Assembly (NCBI GenBank): GCA_040768245.1
Contig: JAXGNA010000009.1
Location: 1-64,000 of the forward strand
Reading direction: 5' to 3'
Source of the DNA: UBA472 sp040768245
GTDB lineage: Archaea > Thermoplasmatota > Thermoplasmata > Methanomassiliicoccales > UBA472
DNA length: 64,000 nucleotides
Position 1 is the first letter of the stretch; the number at the start of each line of letters is the position of its first letter. Below the pieces are notes generated by a model. It made no database searches and had not been told where the DNA came from. It saw nothing but the letters and a program-made list of their open reading frames with translations. The translations under genes were made by a program, and so were the position numbers. Positions 52,016 to 60,934 of this stretch are shown piece by piece.

Positions 52016-55000
52016 TCAGTCCTCTTCGCCCATCACCTTTCCGAGGAACTCCTGGATCTCCCATTCCGGGATCTCCTTGGAGCTTTTCTCCCGCACCGTC
52101 CATCCTAGCTCGGAGACGAAGTCCTTGACCACGGACTTGGCTTCCTTCCCGCCCTGCAGATCGATTATCGTGAGGTCCTTCCCGGCGTGCTTGGAGCGGA
52201 AGCATCCGATGACCTGCGGCCCGCGCATGACCAGGCTGCCCATTCCGCCACACCTCTCCCGCACCTCATCGTAGAGGTAATGGGACATGTTGTCGAACTG
52301 ATAGAGCACCAGCTCGCGGCCCGCCACCTTCTTTTCTATCGTGCCCAGGTCCTCCCGGAGCACCCAATGCACGGCGTCCCCGCCCTTTTCCAGGAACCCC
52401 TTGGCCAGGAACCCTTCCTCGGTCAGTTCGGACAGCAGGGAACGCAGCTCGCGCATGGGTATCTCCAGACGCAGGAAGCGGGACAGGTTCTCGGCGGTGA
52501 AAACGCCGTAATTCCGGAACAGCAACCGCAGATGCTCCAGCCTGGCCTCCCGGACCGTTAGGCCGGAGGGCGGGACCAGGGTTATCCGGTTGTTGCGGCC
52601 GTAGGCCACCACCGTGGCCTTGTTCAGCTCCCGCAGCGCCTCCTGCGTTCTCGACGGTCCCAGAACGGAGCGCTCGAAGAAGGCCCGCCGGGGCATCGGG
52701 AGGTTCCTCTCCAGCATGCGCACCATGGCCTTGGCGTCATCGCTCAGCTCCCGCCCCTTGGCGTCCCTGAACAGCGAAGCGTATTGCATGGTGGTGTACA
52801 TCATCTGCTCCGGAAATCCGGTGACGGAGTACAGCAGACCCTGCTCCACCAGGCGTTTGAGCGGCACCTTGACCCGACAGCGGGCGAAGGCCGCCGGGTC
52901 GCCGCGGAAACCGCCGGTGCGCTTGACCCCTTCCATCACGTTCGGGTAGGCCTCCTTCGGCAATAGCCCGGACCGGCGCATGGCGTAGCCCAGCAGGTCC
53001 TCCCTGCTGAACTGGCGTTCGACCCCGCCGCGGGTCCACATGCCCTCCATGCGCACGTAACCAGCGTCCTGCAGCGCTTTGGCCGCCTCGCCCTGGACCT
53101 CGTCCGCGGGAACCCCCAGGACCTCCTTGACCCGCACCATGTCCAGTCCCTGGGAGGCCTGGAAGGTCAGCAGCTGTTCCAGGGCCTTCAGGGCATGCGG
53201 GAGGTGAGAGGGCTCGTCCAGGTCTATGGCGCGCACATCGACGCATCCTCCGGCGTCCCATTTCTCCACCCCTCCGACCACCGCCCCGTCCCGCAGCACC
53301 GGGAACACCCAGGCGTCCCCGAAGCGGGCGTTGGTGTCCGCCCAGCGCGGCTGGGCGGTCGGATCGTACAGGCTGACCACGCTCCATTCCTCTTCCCTGA
53401 TGCGGAAGGAGCGGAGCAGGTCCAGCTCCTCGGGCATGATCACCATCTCCGCGGCGGTCTCTCCCACGGTGATCCTCTCCGCGTTCAAGCGCTCCAGCGC
53501 CTCATCGACATCGTACGGGGACAGGCCGGTGGCCATCCTCACCGCCATGGCCGGCACCGGCCCGTAGGCCCGTACGAAACGGCGCACCAGCTCGTCCACC
53601 GGATCCCCCTCGTACTGGGGAACGTCCACGGCCTGGTAGAAGTTCTCCCGGGACCAGTCCTCCCCCTCCTCGTACCTGCGCACGATGTACATGTTGCGGT
53701 CCAGGCGGTCCAGGGAGTCCTTGATGGATTCCTTGGCCTCCGGCATGTCCCGGACCAGGTCGCGCATGCTGGCGCCGCCGAGGTCGCGTATCCTCTGCAG
53801 CACCCTCCCGTCCAGATCGTTCGGGGCCAGGTTGCGGTAGGCCTTCACGTACAAGGGCGCGTCCTCTTCCAGCACGTAACGCACGCGGCCGCGCACGAAG
53901 CGGCCGTTGAGCACCCGGCCGCTCTCCCGCAGGTACCTCCATTCGTCCGGGCTGAAATTCTCCACCCTTCGCCAGATGTCGTAGAGCAGCCCGGCCTCCC
54001 CGAAGAAGCGCACGCACTCCTCTATGCTGGCGAACTTGCGCTCCAGCTTGGACCTCTGGTAGCCATCGACCGTCCGGTGGTCGAAGACCTCCGAGCCGTG
54101 CTTCAGCCGCAGGTGGTCCCTCTTGAGCATGTACTGCTCCCGTTCGCCGACTATGAAGCGACCTTCCTCCAGCAGCCCGTCCTCGGTCATCTGCTTCAGC
54201 GCGCTCGCCACCTCCGCCTCCGGCAGGTGCAGGGCGAACGCGGCCTCGTCAGCGGTGGCCGGGGCCCAGAGGTCCAGGTGCCTTAACAGAGCGGAGTCCA
54301 CCGCCTTCTGCCTGGGCATCCGTTCTATCTTCCGGGTGCGGTAGGAGAACCGGCCTTTTTCATAGGCCACCCGCCCGACCAGGTTCTTGGATTCCAGGGA
54401 ACGTAGCAGCTTCCCTACCGTCTCCCGGTCCTTTTCCAGCAGCGCCTCCAGCTCGGCGGAGGTCCTGGCCACGTCCAGAGACGCCAAGGCCGCCGCCTCC
54501 TCGTCCGTCACCTCGGCCGGACCGGCCAGAGAGGAGTACTCCGCCAGCTGCTCCGTGACCACGTAGTACACGTCGTCCAGGTACACCGAGGATATCCTGC
54601 CCTCGGCCAAAAGCTGGGAGGCCCACTCGTCCACCTGCTCCCGGGCCGGGCGGCAGTAGGGATAGACGCTTCTGCCCTTCTCGCGGAAAACGTGCAGCGG
54701 GCCGGCCCTGGCCATGAGCCCGAGCAGGTCGTCCTTGTCCTCGGCGATGCCCCGTTTGGAGCGGTAGTGCGCGCTGACCTTCTCCTCCTCGAACTGGAAC
54801 CTCTGTTCGTCCCCGAGCACCTTCGACAGCACCTTGCGGTGCAGCTCCCGCAGCAGGGACGAGCGGTCCTCCATCATGACGATGTCGGATATCCCGGCCA
54901 GAACGATGTTGTGCCCGAACGGCGAGGGCACCGGGGTGTAGGGAATGGTGTTCAGGACCATCTCCCCGGACTCCAGGGAACGGACGATCAGCTCGGCCTT

Positions 55001-57373
55001 CTGGATGTCCATGACGTCCTCCAGCACCTCGCGGTAGGTCTCCTCGATGACCGGGACGGACTCCAAGGAGGCCAGGTAATCCAGCAGGTACTGCGAGCGC
55101 ACCTGTTGACGGTTGACCGACACCTCCCGGCCCTTGTAGTTGCGCAAGACCATGAAGGAGCGGGCGGCCACGTGCCGGAAGCGCTGCTTGAAGATCTCCG
55201 AGTCCTTGACCGCCCGGCGCAGTACGCCGCGCATCTCCCCGGAACGGATGAGCCCCGGTATCAGGTCCAGATCGATGCGCTTGGGGGCCACCAGCAGGAA
55301 GGCGTCGTCGGATATGGAGACGGAGACGTTGCACCCCATGCGCTGGGTGAGCAGGAACGCGTACGTCCGCGATAGAGCGTCGTTCACCCTCCGGCCGAAC
55401 GGGAAGTGGAAGATGAGGCCGCTGTTGCCCTGGCGGTCCAGGTAGCCTTCCACCAGCAGCCGGCGCTGATTAGGCACCCCGGCCGCGGCCTGCTGCTCCT
55501 TGAAATAGTGCAATAAGGACAGGGCGGAACCGTGGTCGATGGAGAAGTTGTCCATCAACCATTGCACCACCTCCTCCTCCGGCTCGCCGAGCTTGGACTC
55601 CATCTCCCCGCGGAAGCGGGCGATCTCCATGGAAAGGTCGAAGGAGCGCGGAAGCATCTCGCCGGTCCAGGAGGGGACGGTCGGCTTCCGCCCTGGCGCC
55701 GAGCGCACGTACACGCGCATGCCCTTGGCCCGGACGTACTCGTAGGGACGCCCACCGAGAATGAAGACGTCCCTGGTGCTCAGGCGCTCCACGAACTTCT
55801 CCGAGAGGTCCCCGACCAGGCCGCCGCGTTCGTTGAAGACCTTGTATGACGCTTCCTCGGGTATCGTCCCCAGGTTCAGGAAGTAGATCATCCGGGCGCC
55901 CTTCTTCTTTCCGAAGACGCCCTCCTCCGGGTCGTACCAGAGCTTGGAGTACACGCCCTCGAAGGCGTCCTTGCTGCCCAGGTATCGCAACGTCTGCAGC
56001 AGCTCCTCCCGGGACAGGCTGCGATAGCAGTACGAGCCGCGCACCATCTGCAGCGCCTCGTCCACCGTCCAGCGCCTCTCCAGGGACATGCCCACCAACG
56101 TCTGCGCCAGAACGTCCAAGGCGTTCTCCGGGATGGAGACGCGGTCGATGTTGCGGCGGTGGGCCGCCCGGCAGAGCACGGCGCACTCCACCAGGTCGTC
56201 CAGGTCCAGGACCATCATGCGGCCCTTTGGGGTTTTGCCCACGGAATGCCCGGAGCGCCCGATGCGCTGCAATCCCTTGGCCACGCTCTTTGGCGAGCCG
56301 ATCTGACAGACCAGGTCCACCGAGCCGATGTCGATCCCCAGCTCCAGCGAGGTCGATGAGACGACGCAGCGCAGCTCTCCCCGCTTCAGGCGGTCCTCCA
56401 CGTCCAGGCGAGTTTCTTTGGCCAGGGAGCCGTGGTGGGCCTCGATGCTCTCGATGCCCCTTTCCCTCAGCTTGTACACCACCTGCTCCGTTCCGGAACG
56501 GGTGTTGGTGAATATCAGCGTGGTCTGGTGCGCGTTGACCATGTCCCGCAGGCCATCATACATGCGGGCGTTCACGATCTCGTAAGGAACGCGGTCATGT
56601 CCTCGGTCGGGCAGACCACCTCCAGGTCCAGGTCGCGCTTCGTCAGCACCTCGATGAGCTCGACCGGGCGCACGTTGCCGTCCTGGCAGCCCACCAGGTA
56701 GGACGCGATCTCCTCGATCGGGGCCAGGGTGGCCGAGAGGCCGATGCGCGTCATCGGCCTCCGGCAGAAGGTCCTGAAGGCGTTCCAGGGTGATCGACAG
56801 GTGAACGCCGCGCTTGGAGTGCGATATCTCGTGTATCTCGTCGACGATGACGTATTCGACCTGCGAGAACTTCTCCCGGAACTTGGGGGCGGCCAGAACG
56901 AGGGCCAGCGATTCCGGGGTGGTGATGAAGATGTGCGGCGGCTTGCGCAGCTGCTTCTGCCTTTCCGATTGCGAGGTGTCGCCGGAGCGCACTCCCACCC
57001 GGACCTTGGGGAACTCATACCCTTTCTGCTTGGCCAGCTCGTGCATCTGGGCCAGCGGCTCCTCCAGGTTCTTGTTGATGTCGTTCGCCAACGCCTTCAG
57101 GGGCGACACGTACACGGCGTAGATGCGGTCCTCCAGCTTGCCGTCCTTGGCGTACTTGAACAGCTCGTTGATGATCGAGGTGAACGCGGTGAGCGTCTTC
57201 CCGGAGCCGGTCGGCGAGGATACCAGGACGCTCTTCCGCTGGTGGATCAGCGGGATGGCGTAGGATTGCGGCTCAGTAAGACCGTCGAACCGCGAGTCGA
57301 ACCATTCCGCGATGAGCGGATCGAGCAGGGAGAGCACCTCCTGCTTGCTAGCCTTCCTCTTCACCCTTTGCAT
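52016..57373 (-). CDS. lhr: Extended Lhr-type helicase with internal frame disruption
   Basis: A 1785-codon frame. The helicase core has SPTGSGKTLTAF, VIVDEIHEISH, TNTRSGTEQVVYKL, SLELGIDIGSVDL and QRIGRSGHS. A winged-helix/Lhr-core region follows to about 900, then a long C-terminal region of tandem winged helices. One part of that region (WVFPVLRDGAVVGGVEKWD) recalls the AlkZ-like domain of bacterial Lhr. Codons about 205-263 read nonsense in this frame. The proper sequence, including motif III GLSATLAPIEEIASYLVG, lies in another frame between two compensating shifts. It may be a sequencing error or a damaged gene. Confidence 0.88.
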   Translation of the reverse strand: MQRVKRKASKQEVLSLLDPLIAEWFDSRFDGLTEPQSYAIPLIHQRKSVLVSSPTGSGKTLTAFTSIINELFKYAKDGKLEDRIYAVYVSPLKALANDINKNLEEPLAQMHELAKQKGYEFPKVRVGVRSGDTSQSERQKQLRKPPHIFITTPESLALVLAAPKFREKFSQVEYVIVDEIHEISHSKRGVHLSITLERLQDLLPEADDAHRPLGHPGPDRGDRVLPGGLPGRQRAPGRAHRGADEARPGPGGGLPDRGHDRVPYEIVNARMYDGLRDMVNAHQTTLIFTNTRSGTEQVVYKLRERGIESIEAHHGSLAKETRLDVEDRLKRGELRCVVSSTSLELGIDIGSVDLVCQIGSPKSVAKGLQRIGRSGHSVGKTPKGRMMVLDLDDLVECAVLCRAAHRRNIDRVSIPENALDVLAQTLVGMSLERRWTVDEALQMVRGSYCYRSLSREELLQTLRYLGSKDAFEGVYSKLWYDPEEGVFGKKKGARMIYFLNLGTIPEEASYKVFNERGGLVGDLSEKFVERLSTRDVFILGGRPYEYVRAKGMRVYVRSAPGRKPTVPSWTGEMLPRSFDLSMEIARFRGEMESKLGEPEEEVVQWLMDNFSIDHGSALSLLHYFKEQQAAAGVPNQRRLLVEGYLDRQGNSGLIFHFPFGRRVNDALSRTYAFLLTQRMGCNVSVSISDDAFLLVAPKRIDLDLIPGLIRSGEMRGVLRRAVKDSEIFKQRFRHVAARSFMVLRNYKGREVSVNRQQVRSQYLLDYLASLESVPVIEETYREVLEDVMDIQKAELIVRSLESGEMVLNTIPYTPVPSPFGHNIVLAGISDIVMMEDRSSLLRELHRKVLSKVLGDEQRFQFEEEKVSAHYRSKRGIAEDKDDLLGLMARAGPLHVFREKGRSVYPYCRPAREQVDEWASQLLAEGRISSVYLDDVYYVVTEQLAEYSSLAGPAEVTDEEAAALASLDVARTSAELEALLEKDRETVGKLLRSLESKNLVGRVAYEKGRFSYRTRKIERMPRQKAVDSALLRHLDLWAPATADEAAFALHLPEAEVASALKQMTEDGLLEEGRFIVGEREQYMLKRDHLRLKHGSEVFDHRTVDGYQRSKLERKFASIEECVRFFGEAGLLYDIWRRVENFSPDEWRYLRESGRVLNGRFVRGRVRYVLEEDAPLYVKAYRNLAPNDLDGRVLQRIRDLGGASMRDLVRDMPEAKESIKDSLDRLDRNMYIVRRYEEGEDWSRENFYQAVDVPQYEGDPVDELVRRFVRAYGPVPAMAVRMATGLSPYDVDEALERLNAERITVGETAAEMVIMPEELDLLRSFRIREEEWSVVSLYDPTAQPRWADTNARFGDAWVFPVLRDGAVVGGVEKWDAGGCVDVRAIDLDEPSHLPHALKALEQLLTFQASQGLDMVRVKEVLGVPADEVQGEAAKALQDAGYVRMEGMWTRGGVERQFSREDLLGYAMRRSGLLPKEAYPNVMEGVKRTGGFRGDPAAFARCRVKVPLKRLVEQGLLYSVTGFPEQMMYTTMQYASLFRDAKGRELSDDAKAMVRMLERNLPMPRRAFFERSVLGPSRTQEALRELNKATVVAYGRNNRITLVPPSGLTVREARLEHLRLLFRNYGVFTAENLSRFLRLEIPMRELRSLLSELTEEGFLAKGFLEKGGDAVHWVLREDLGTIEKKVAGRELVLYQFDNMSHYLYDEVRERCGGMGSLVMRGPQVIGCFRSKHAGKDLTIIDLQGGKEAKSVVKDFVSELGWTVREKSSKEIPEWEIQEFLGKVMGEED
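56585..56757 (-). other. Out-of-frame segment of the extended Lhr gene
   Basis: Here the helicase sequence jumps frame: the neighbouring frame encodes MTRIGLSATLAPIEEI onward to PTEDMTAF, then the original frame resumes at PYEIVNARMYDG. The first shift lies near 56752-56762 and the second near 56583-56592. Neither site is a long homopolymer. Confidence 0.85.
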
Positions 57374-57501
57374 GTGCCGACCTTCGAAAAGCGGATTCTA
57401 TCTATTGCCGGGTTATAATTAACTTACCCTCGGACCATCGAAAATGAGGAAAGGGCACAGGTTTTAAGTCAGCACAGGTGGAAATGAGGTCAGGTGCGTC
57501 G
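57374..57501. promoter_or_regulatory. Divergent promoter region, extended lhr / hypothetical gene
   Basis: GGTTATAATTAAC (57410-57422) is AT-rich and could act as a TATA element on either strand. AGGTG (57492-57496) is the Shine-Dalgarno of the rightward gene. Nothing else is apparent. Confidence 0.4.
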
Positions 57502-58317
57502 ATGAGGTGGTTCGTTCAGGATGAGAAGGGGGCCAGGCTGCCCTGGAGGGAATGGGAGAAGGCCGTGGAGGACCCGGAGGACATGCTGGCCAGCATGGCC
57601 TTGGGCGAGAAGGCCTACCGCGCATGCATGAGATCGGCCAAGCTGACTACGCAGAAGGAGGCCAAGAACACCGTGACCGCCTTCGCCCACCTCCTGCACC
57701 ACATGCTCGACGAGATCGACGAGGAGCGCCTCCTGGAGCTGCGTTACGTCCTTCAGGAGGGCTGGAGGGAGGGCGCGCCGTGGCTGTGGGAACCTCCGAC
57801 CGAGGTCATATGGCCGATCGGCGAGGACCTGAGAACGGAACTCCTCTCGCTGCGCCACGGTTTGGAGAGAGCGATCGCCCCTGGTCTGTTCGGGGTCTTC
57901 TGGGCAGGGATGACCGCCGCCGGCAGACGCATCCCGGTGAGGTCCGCGGATCTCGGGGACGGCCTTTCCTACTCCTTAGCGATGCTGGACCGGATGCTGG
58001 TCGAGGAGGTCCCTTCCTTCCTGGATGATGAGGAGAGGGCGGGCATGGACCATCTTCGCTCCGGGCTGCGCCTTAGCGACAACATCTCCATCGACGAGCT
58101 GGCTGAGTGCTTGTCCGGCCAAGGATACATCGTCCGACGGGAAAGGATCTTCCTGAAAGGTACGACCAGCGGAGGCAGCTGGATGGACCTAATGGAAGTC
58201 CGTGACTGGAGAATGAAGGTCTTGCGCTCCTGCTCGCTGCTCATGGCGTTCCGCATAATGTTCCTGGCCTCGGTGACCGGGGAGAGCGGCCCGCTGCGGG
58301 TGTCCTACCCTGATTAA
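57502..58317 (+). CDS. Hypothetical protein, unknown family
   Basis: A 271-residue, mostly helical soluble protein rich in Trp and Glu near its N-terminus (MRWFVQDEKGARLPWREWEK), with a long helical centre and no recognisable catalytic motif. A short hydrophobic stretch near the end (SLLMAFRIMFLASV) may be a buried helix. I do not recognise the family. The ATG at 57502 is chosen for AGGTG 5 nt upstream. It stands alone between lhr and a surface protein, which starts 34 nt after its stop. Confidence 0.7.
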   Translation: MRWFVQDEKGARLPWREWEKAVEDPEDMLASMALGEKAYRACMRSAKLTTQKEAKNTVTAFAHLLHHMLDEIDEERLLELRYVLQEGWREGAPWLWEPPTEVIWPIGEDLRTELLSLRHGLERAIAPGLFGVFWAGMTAAGRRIPVRSADLGDGLSYSLAMLDRMLVEEVPSFLDDEERAGMDHLRSGLRLSDNISIDELAECLSGQGYIVRRERIFLKGTTSGGSWMDLMEVRDWRMKVLRSCSLLMAFRIMFLASVTGESGPLRVSYPD

Positions 58318-58351
58318 TGTTAAATCCATGCTTCGACCTTGCACTATCCGC

Positions 58352-59377
58352 ATGCGAAAGCTCCCGGTATTGCTGCTGGCCCTAGCTCTGGTCCTCTGTT
58401 CCGCCTACGTCCCGGACAGGGCGTCATCGGCTAGCATCAGCGGGACCGATATCTTCGGACAGGTGGTCAACGAGACCGGGGCTCCTTTCTCTGGCGTGGA
58501 GGTCCGGGTGGTCAACACCACCAAGCCCACGACCTCGTTCACGGTGGTCAGCGACCAGAACGGTAACTACACCATGCCCAGCAATTTCCTTCCTGGGACC
58601 TACAACGTGACCGCGACCTTCGTCAACTATTCCGCGAACATCAGCTATTCCAACGTGATGGTAAAGAACGGGGAGGCCGCCCGCCTCAACTTCACCATGG
58701 TCGAGGTGCTGTGCAAGCTGATCGGAAAGGTCCACAACGGGACCACCCCCATAACCGGCGCCACGGTCACCCTGAAATCGATGGACGGAAAGGTGTTCTA
58801 TAACGGAACATCGGACGCCTTTGGCGATTATTCCATATCCAAGATCAGGCCGGGAATCTATTCGGCCTACGCCAGCAAGGTAGGGTACTACAAGTCCGAC
58901 CCGGTGGCCCTGCTGATGGTCCGGGGAACGACCAATACCACCAACTTCTACATGGAGGAGCAGCCTGCCGACCTGGGCGGCAAGGTGGAGTACGACGGCA
59001 GCGGCCTGAAAGGGGTGACCGTGAAGCTGTCAAGCCCCCTGTACACCGCGGAGACGGTCACGGACGAGTATGGCAACTACACCTTCTCCCAGGTTCCATC
59101 CGGGTCGTACACCGTCACCTTCAGCAAGGAATCCTTCCTGAGCCGGTCGCTCAGCGTGGGACTGACGCCCTTCGAGGTGAGGGAGCTGAACGTGGAGATG
59201 GACTACGACAGCGCCAACAACACCCAGACATTCCTTCTGGGCCTGGACCTGGCCCACTCCCTCATGGTCATCGGGCTGACCGTCTCGATACTGGTCCTCA
59301 TCGTCGGTATTTTCATCAATTACAAGGTCCGACGCAAGCCGGATATGCTGGAGCGCGACGATTCAGAGAAGGAGTGA
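58352..59377 (+). CDS. Secreted/anchored protein with carboxypeptidase-regulatory-like repeats
   Basis: This 341-residue protein has a signal peptide (MRKLPVLLLALALVLCSAY) and three carboxypeptidase regulatory-like Ig repeats (starting FGQVVNETGAPFSGVEVRV, LIGKVHNGTTPITGATVTL and LGGKVEYDGSGLKGVTVKL). A C-terminal membrane span near 300-325 and a short charged cytoplasmic end follow. Many NxT/S sequons suggest glycosylation. It is a cell-surface protein of unknown partner. No Shine-Dalgarno is seen; the TATA-like TTAATGTTAAAT (58313-58324) fits a leaderless start at 58352 better than the ATG at 58328. Confidence 0.78.
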   Translation: MRKLPVLLLALALVLCSAYVPDRASSASISGTDIFGQVVNETGAPFSGVEVRVVNTTKPTTSFTVVSDQNGNYTMPSNFLPGTYNVTATFVNYSANISYSNVMVKNGEAARLNFTMVEVLCKLIGKVHNGTTPITGATVTLKSMDGKVFYNGTSDAFGDYSISKIRPGIYSAYASKVGYYKSDPVALLMVRGTTNTTNFYMEEQPADLGGKVEYDGSGLKGVTVKLSSPLYTAETVTDEYGNYTFSQVPSGSYTVTFSKESFLSRSLSVGLTPFEVRELNVEMDYDSANNTQTFLLGLDLAHSLMVIGLTVSILVLIVGIFINYKVRRKPDMLERDDSEKE

Positions 59378-59941
59378 CCGCTCCTTCACCGATCGCTCAA
59401 CCTCCTTGAACAGGGAGCGGCCATATGAGTCCATGGCCACCACGAGCGGCCCCAGTCCTTCGGCGCGCAGATGCCATACCGCCTCCGGCATACCGAGGTC
59501 CTCCCAATGTACGCCCAGCACCTCCGGGAAGGCCTCGGCGGCCAGCACCGCAGCTCCGCCGGGGAAGGCCAGATACGCGCATCCCACCTCCCTCATCGCC
59601 TCCAGGGTCTCCGAGGACATCCCGCCTTTCCCGATCAGGAGCCGGGGGCGGCAACGGCGTATCACCTCGGGGGCCAGGCGGTCCAGGCGGGCGCTGGTGG
59701 TCGGCCCGGCCGCCACCACCTTCCAATCGCCGTCCCGTCGCATTATCGGCCCGCAGTGGTAGATGGCCATGCCCTCCAGGCGGAAGGGCGGCTCCCGTCC
59801 GGACCCTAACAGTTCCAGTATGCGCAGGTGCGCCTCGTCCCTCGCCGTCAGCAGCTCTCCGGTCAGAGAGACCACCTCCCCCGCCCTGAGAGAACGGGCC
59901 TCCTCCTCGCCCAGCGGGGCCTTTATCCTCCTCACTCTCAA
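59363..59941 (-). CDS. Class I fumarate hydratase, beta subunit
   Basis: This 192-residue protein matches the C-terminal half of class I fumarase (or L(+)-tartrate dehydratase beta). Motifs are LTGELLTARDEAHLRILELL, YHCGPIM, VAAGPTTSARLD, IGKGGMS and PGGAAVLAAEAFPEV. With the alpha subunit it interconverts fumarate and malate. The TTG at 59941 overlaps the TGA of the alpha gene (TTGA) and has GGAGGG 6 nt upstream, so translation is coupled. Its 3' end overlaps the convergent surface-protein gene by 15 nt. Confidence 0.9.
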   Translation of the reverse strand: MRVRRIKAPLGEEEARSLRAGEVVSLTGELLTARDEAHLRILELLGSGREPPFRLEGMAIYHCGPIMRRDGDWKVVAAGPTTSARLDRLAPEVIRRCRPRLLIGKGGMSSETLEAMREVGCAYLAFPGGAAVLAAEAFPEVLGVHWEDLGMPEAVWHLRAEGLGPLVVAMDSYGRSLFKEVERSVKERSLLL

Positions 59942-60807
59942 TCGAAGCCCTCCTGGGAGAACCTGACCCGCCCGTCGGGATATATCCTGGCGAACGCCCT
60001 GCGCGCCGCCCAGCAGTTGAGCGAGACGGCCACTGGGAGGCTCGCCGTATGGCAATGGGCCTTCTCCACGAGAACGCCCAGGCAAGTGGTCCTTCCGCCG
60101 AGGCCCATGGGCCCCAGGCCGAGCGAGCCCAGCTGCTCGTCCAATCGGGATTCCAGGACCGCCAGCTCATCATCGCTGCTGCGGGAGCCGAGCTTTCTCA
60201 GCAATGCCTTCTTCGCCAGAACGCAGGCCATGTCCGCTGTGCCTCCGATCCCCACGCCAACCACCGTGGGCGGGCAGGGGCGGGAGCCGGCGCTCACGAC
60301 GCAGTCGATGACGAAGCGCCGCACCCCCTCCAATCCCTCCGACGGGTTCAGCATTCGCAACGCGCTCCAGTTCTCCGAGCCGGCCCCCTTGGGAAGGACC
60401 GCTATGTCCAGATGGTCCTCCTCCAGCGGTTCCAGGTGCACCGGCGGCATCAGCTCCCCCAGGTTGGAACCGTCGTTCTCCCTGGACACCGGGTCCACGG
60501 TGTTCGGGCGGAGCGGTATCTCCTCGGTGGCCCTGGCCACCCCTTTTTGTATCGCCGCGATGACCCGATGGTCGCTGCGCCCGCGAACGAAGAACACGGG
60601 AAGGCCGGTGTCCTGGCACATGGGCACGGAGCGTTCGGCCGCCCGGTCAACGTTGCTCAGTATGGCCATGAGCTGGGAGCGGGCCATCTCCTCGGTTTCG
60701 ATCTCCAGCGCATGGCGCAGGGCGGCATGGACGTCCGGCGGCAGGCGGCATTCGGAATCGCGCAGGAGCCGGACCACGGTCTCCTCGATCAGCGATGAAG
60801 GGTACAT
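59938..60807 (-). CDS. Class I fumarate hydratase, alpha subunit
   Basis: This 289-residue protein carries the Fe-S half of class I fumarase. The three cluster cysteines sit in MCQDTGLPVFF, SRPCPPTVVGVGIGG and GGRTTCLGV. The oxygen-sensitive [4Fe-4S] cluster fits an anaerobe. Tartrate dehydratase alpha is the main alternative, with fumarase more likely in an archaeal central pathway. The ATG at 60807 lies about 25 nt after a TATA-like GGATTAATTCC, so the mRNA is probably leaderless; the frame upstream to 60915 would precede the promoter. Confidence 0.9.
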   Translation of the reverse strand: MYPSSLIEETVVRLLRDSECRLPPDVHAALRHALEIETEEMARSQLMAILSNVDRAAERSVPMCQDTGLPVFFVRGRSDHRVIAAIQKGVARATEEIPLRPNTVDPVSRENDGSNLGELMPPVHLEPLEEDHLDIAVLPKGAGSENWSALRMLNPSEGLEGVRRFVIDCVVSAGSRPCPPTVVGVGIGGTADMACVLAKKALLRKLGSRSSDDELAVLESRLDEQLGSLGLGPMGLGGRTTCLGVLVEKAHCHTASLPVAVSLNCWAARRAFARIYPDGRVRFSQEGFD

Positions 60808-60830
60808 CTCGCCGTCTGGATTGGCGCAGG

Positions 60831-60841
60831 GGGAATTAATC
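60831..60841 (-). promoter_or_regulatory. TATA-like element of the fumarase operon
   Basis: GGATTAATTCC on the minus strand lies about 25-30 nt upstream of the alpha-subunit ATG (60807), the spacing expected for a leaderless archaeal transcript. Confidence 0.5.
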
Positions 60842-60934
60842 CTTGGCCTGCTGAACGCCGGCGTCCGATTGCCTCGGCCTTTTGTTATGTGCAATAAGGA
60901 ATTATAGTCAATCACGAATAAACGCCCGATCCAA

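Noticed and set aside
52016..57373. Splitting the long Lhr frame into two genes at the frameshift
   Set aside because: The original frame resumes after about 58 codons with correct helicase motifs, and no start signals occur at the junction.
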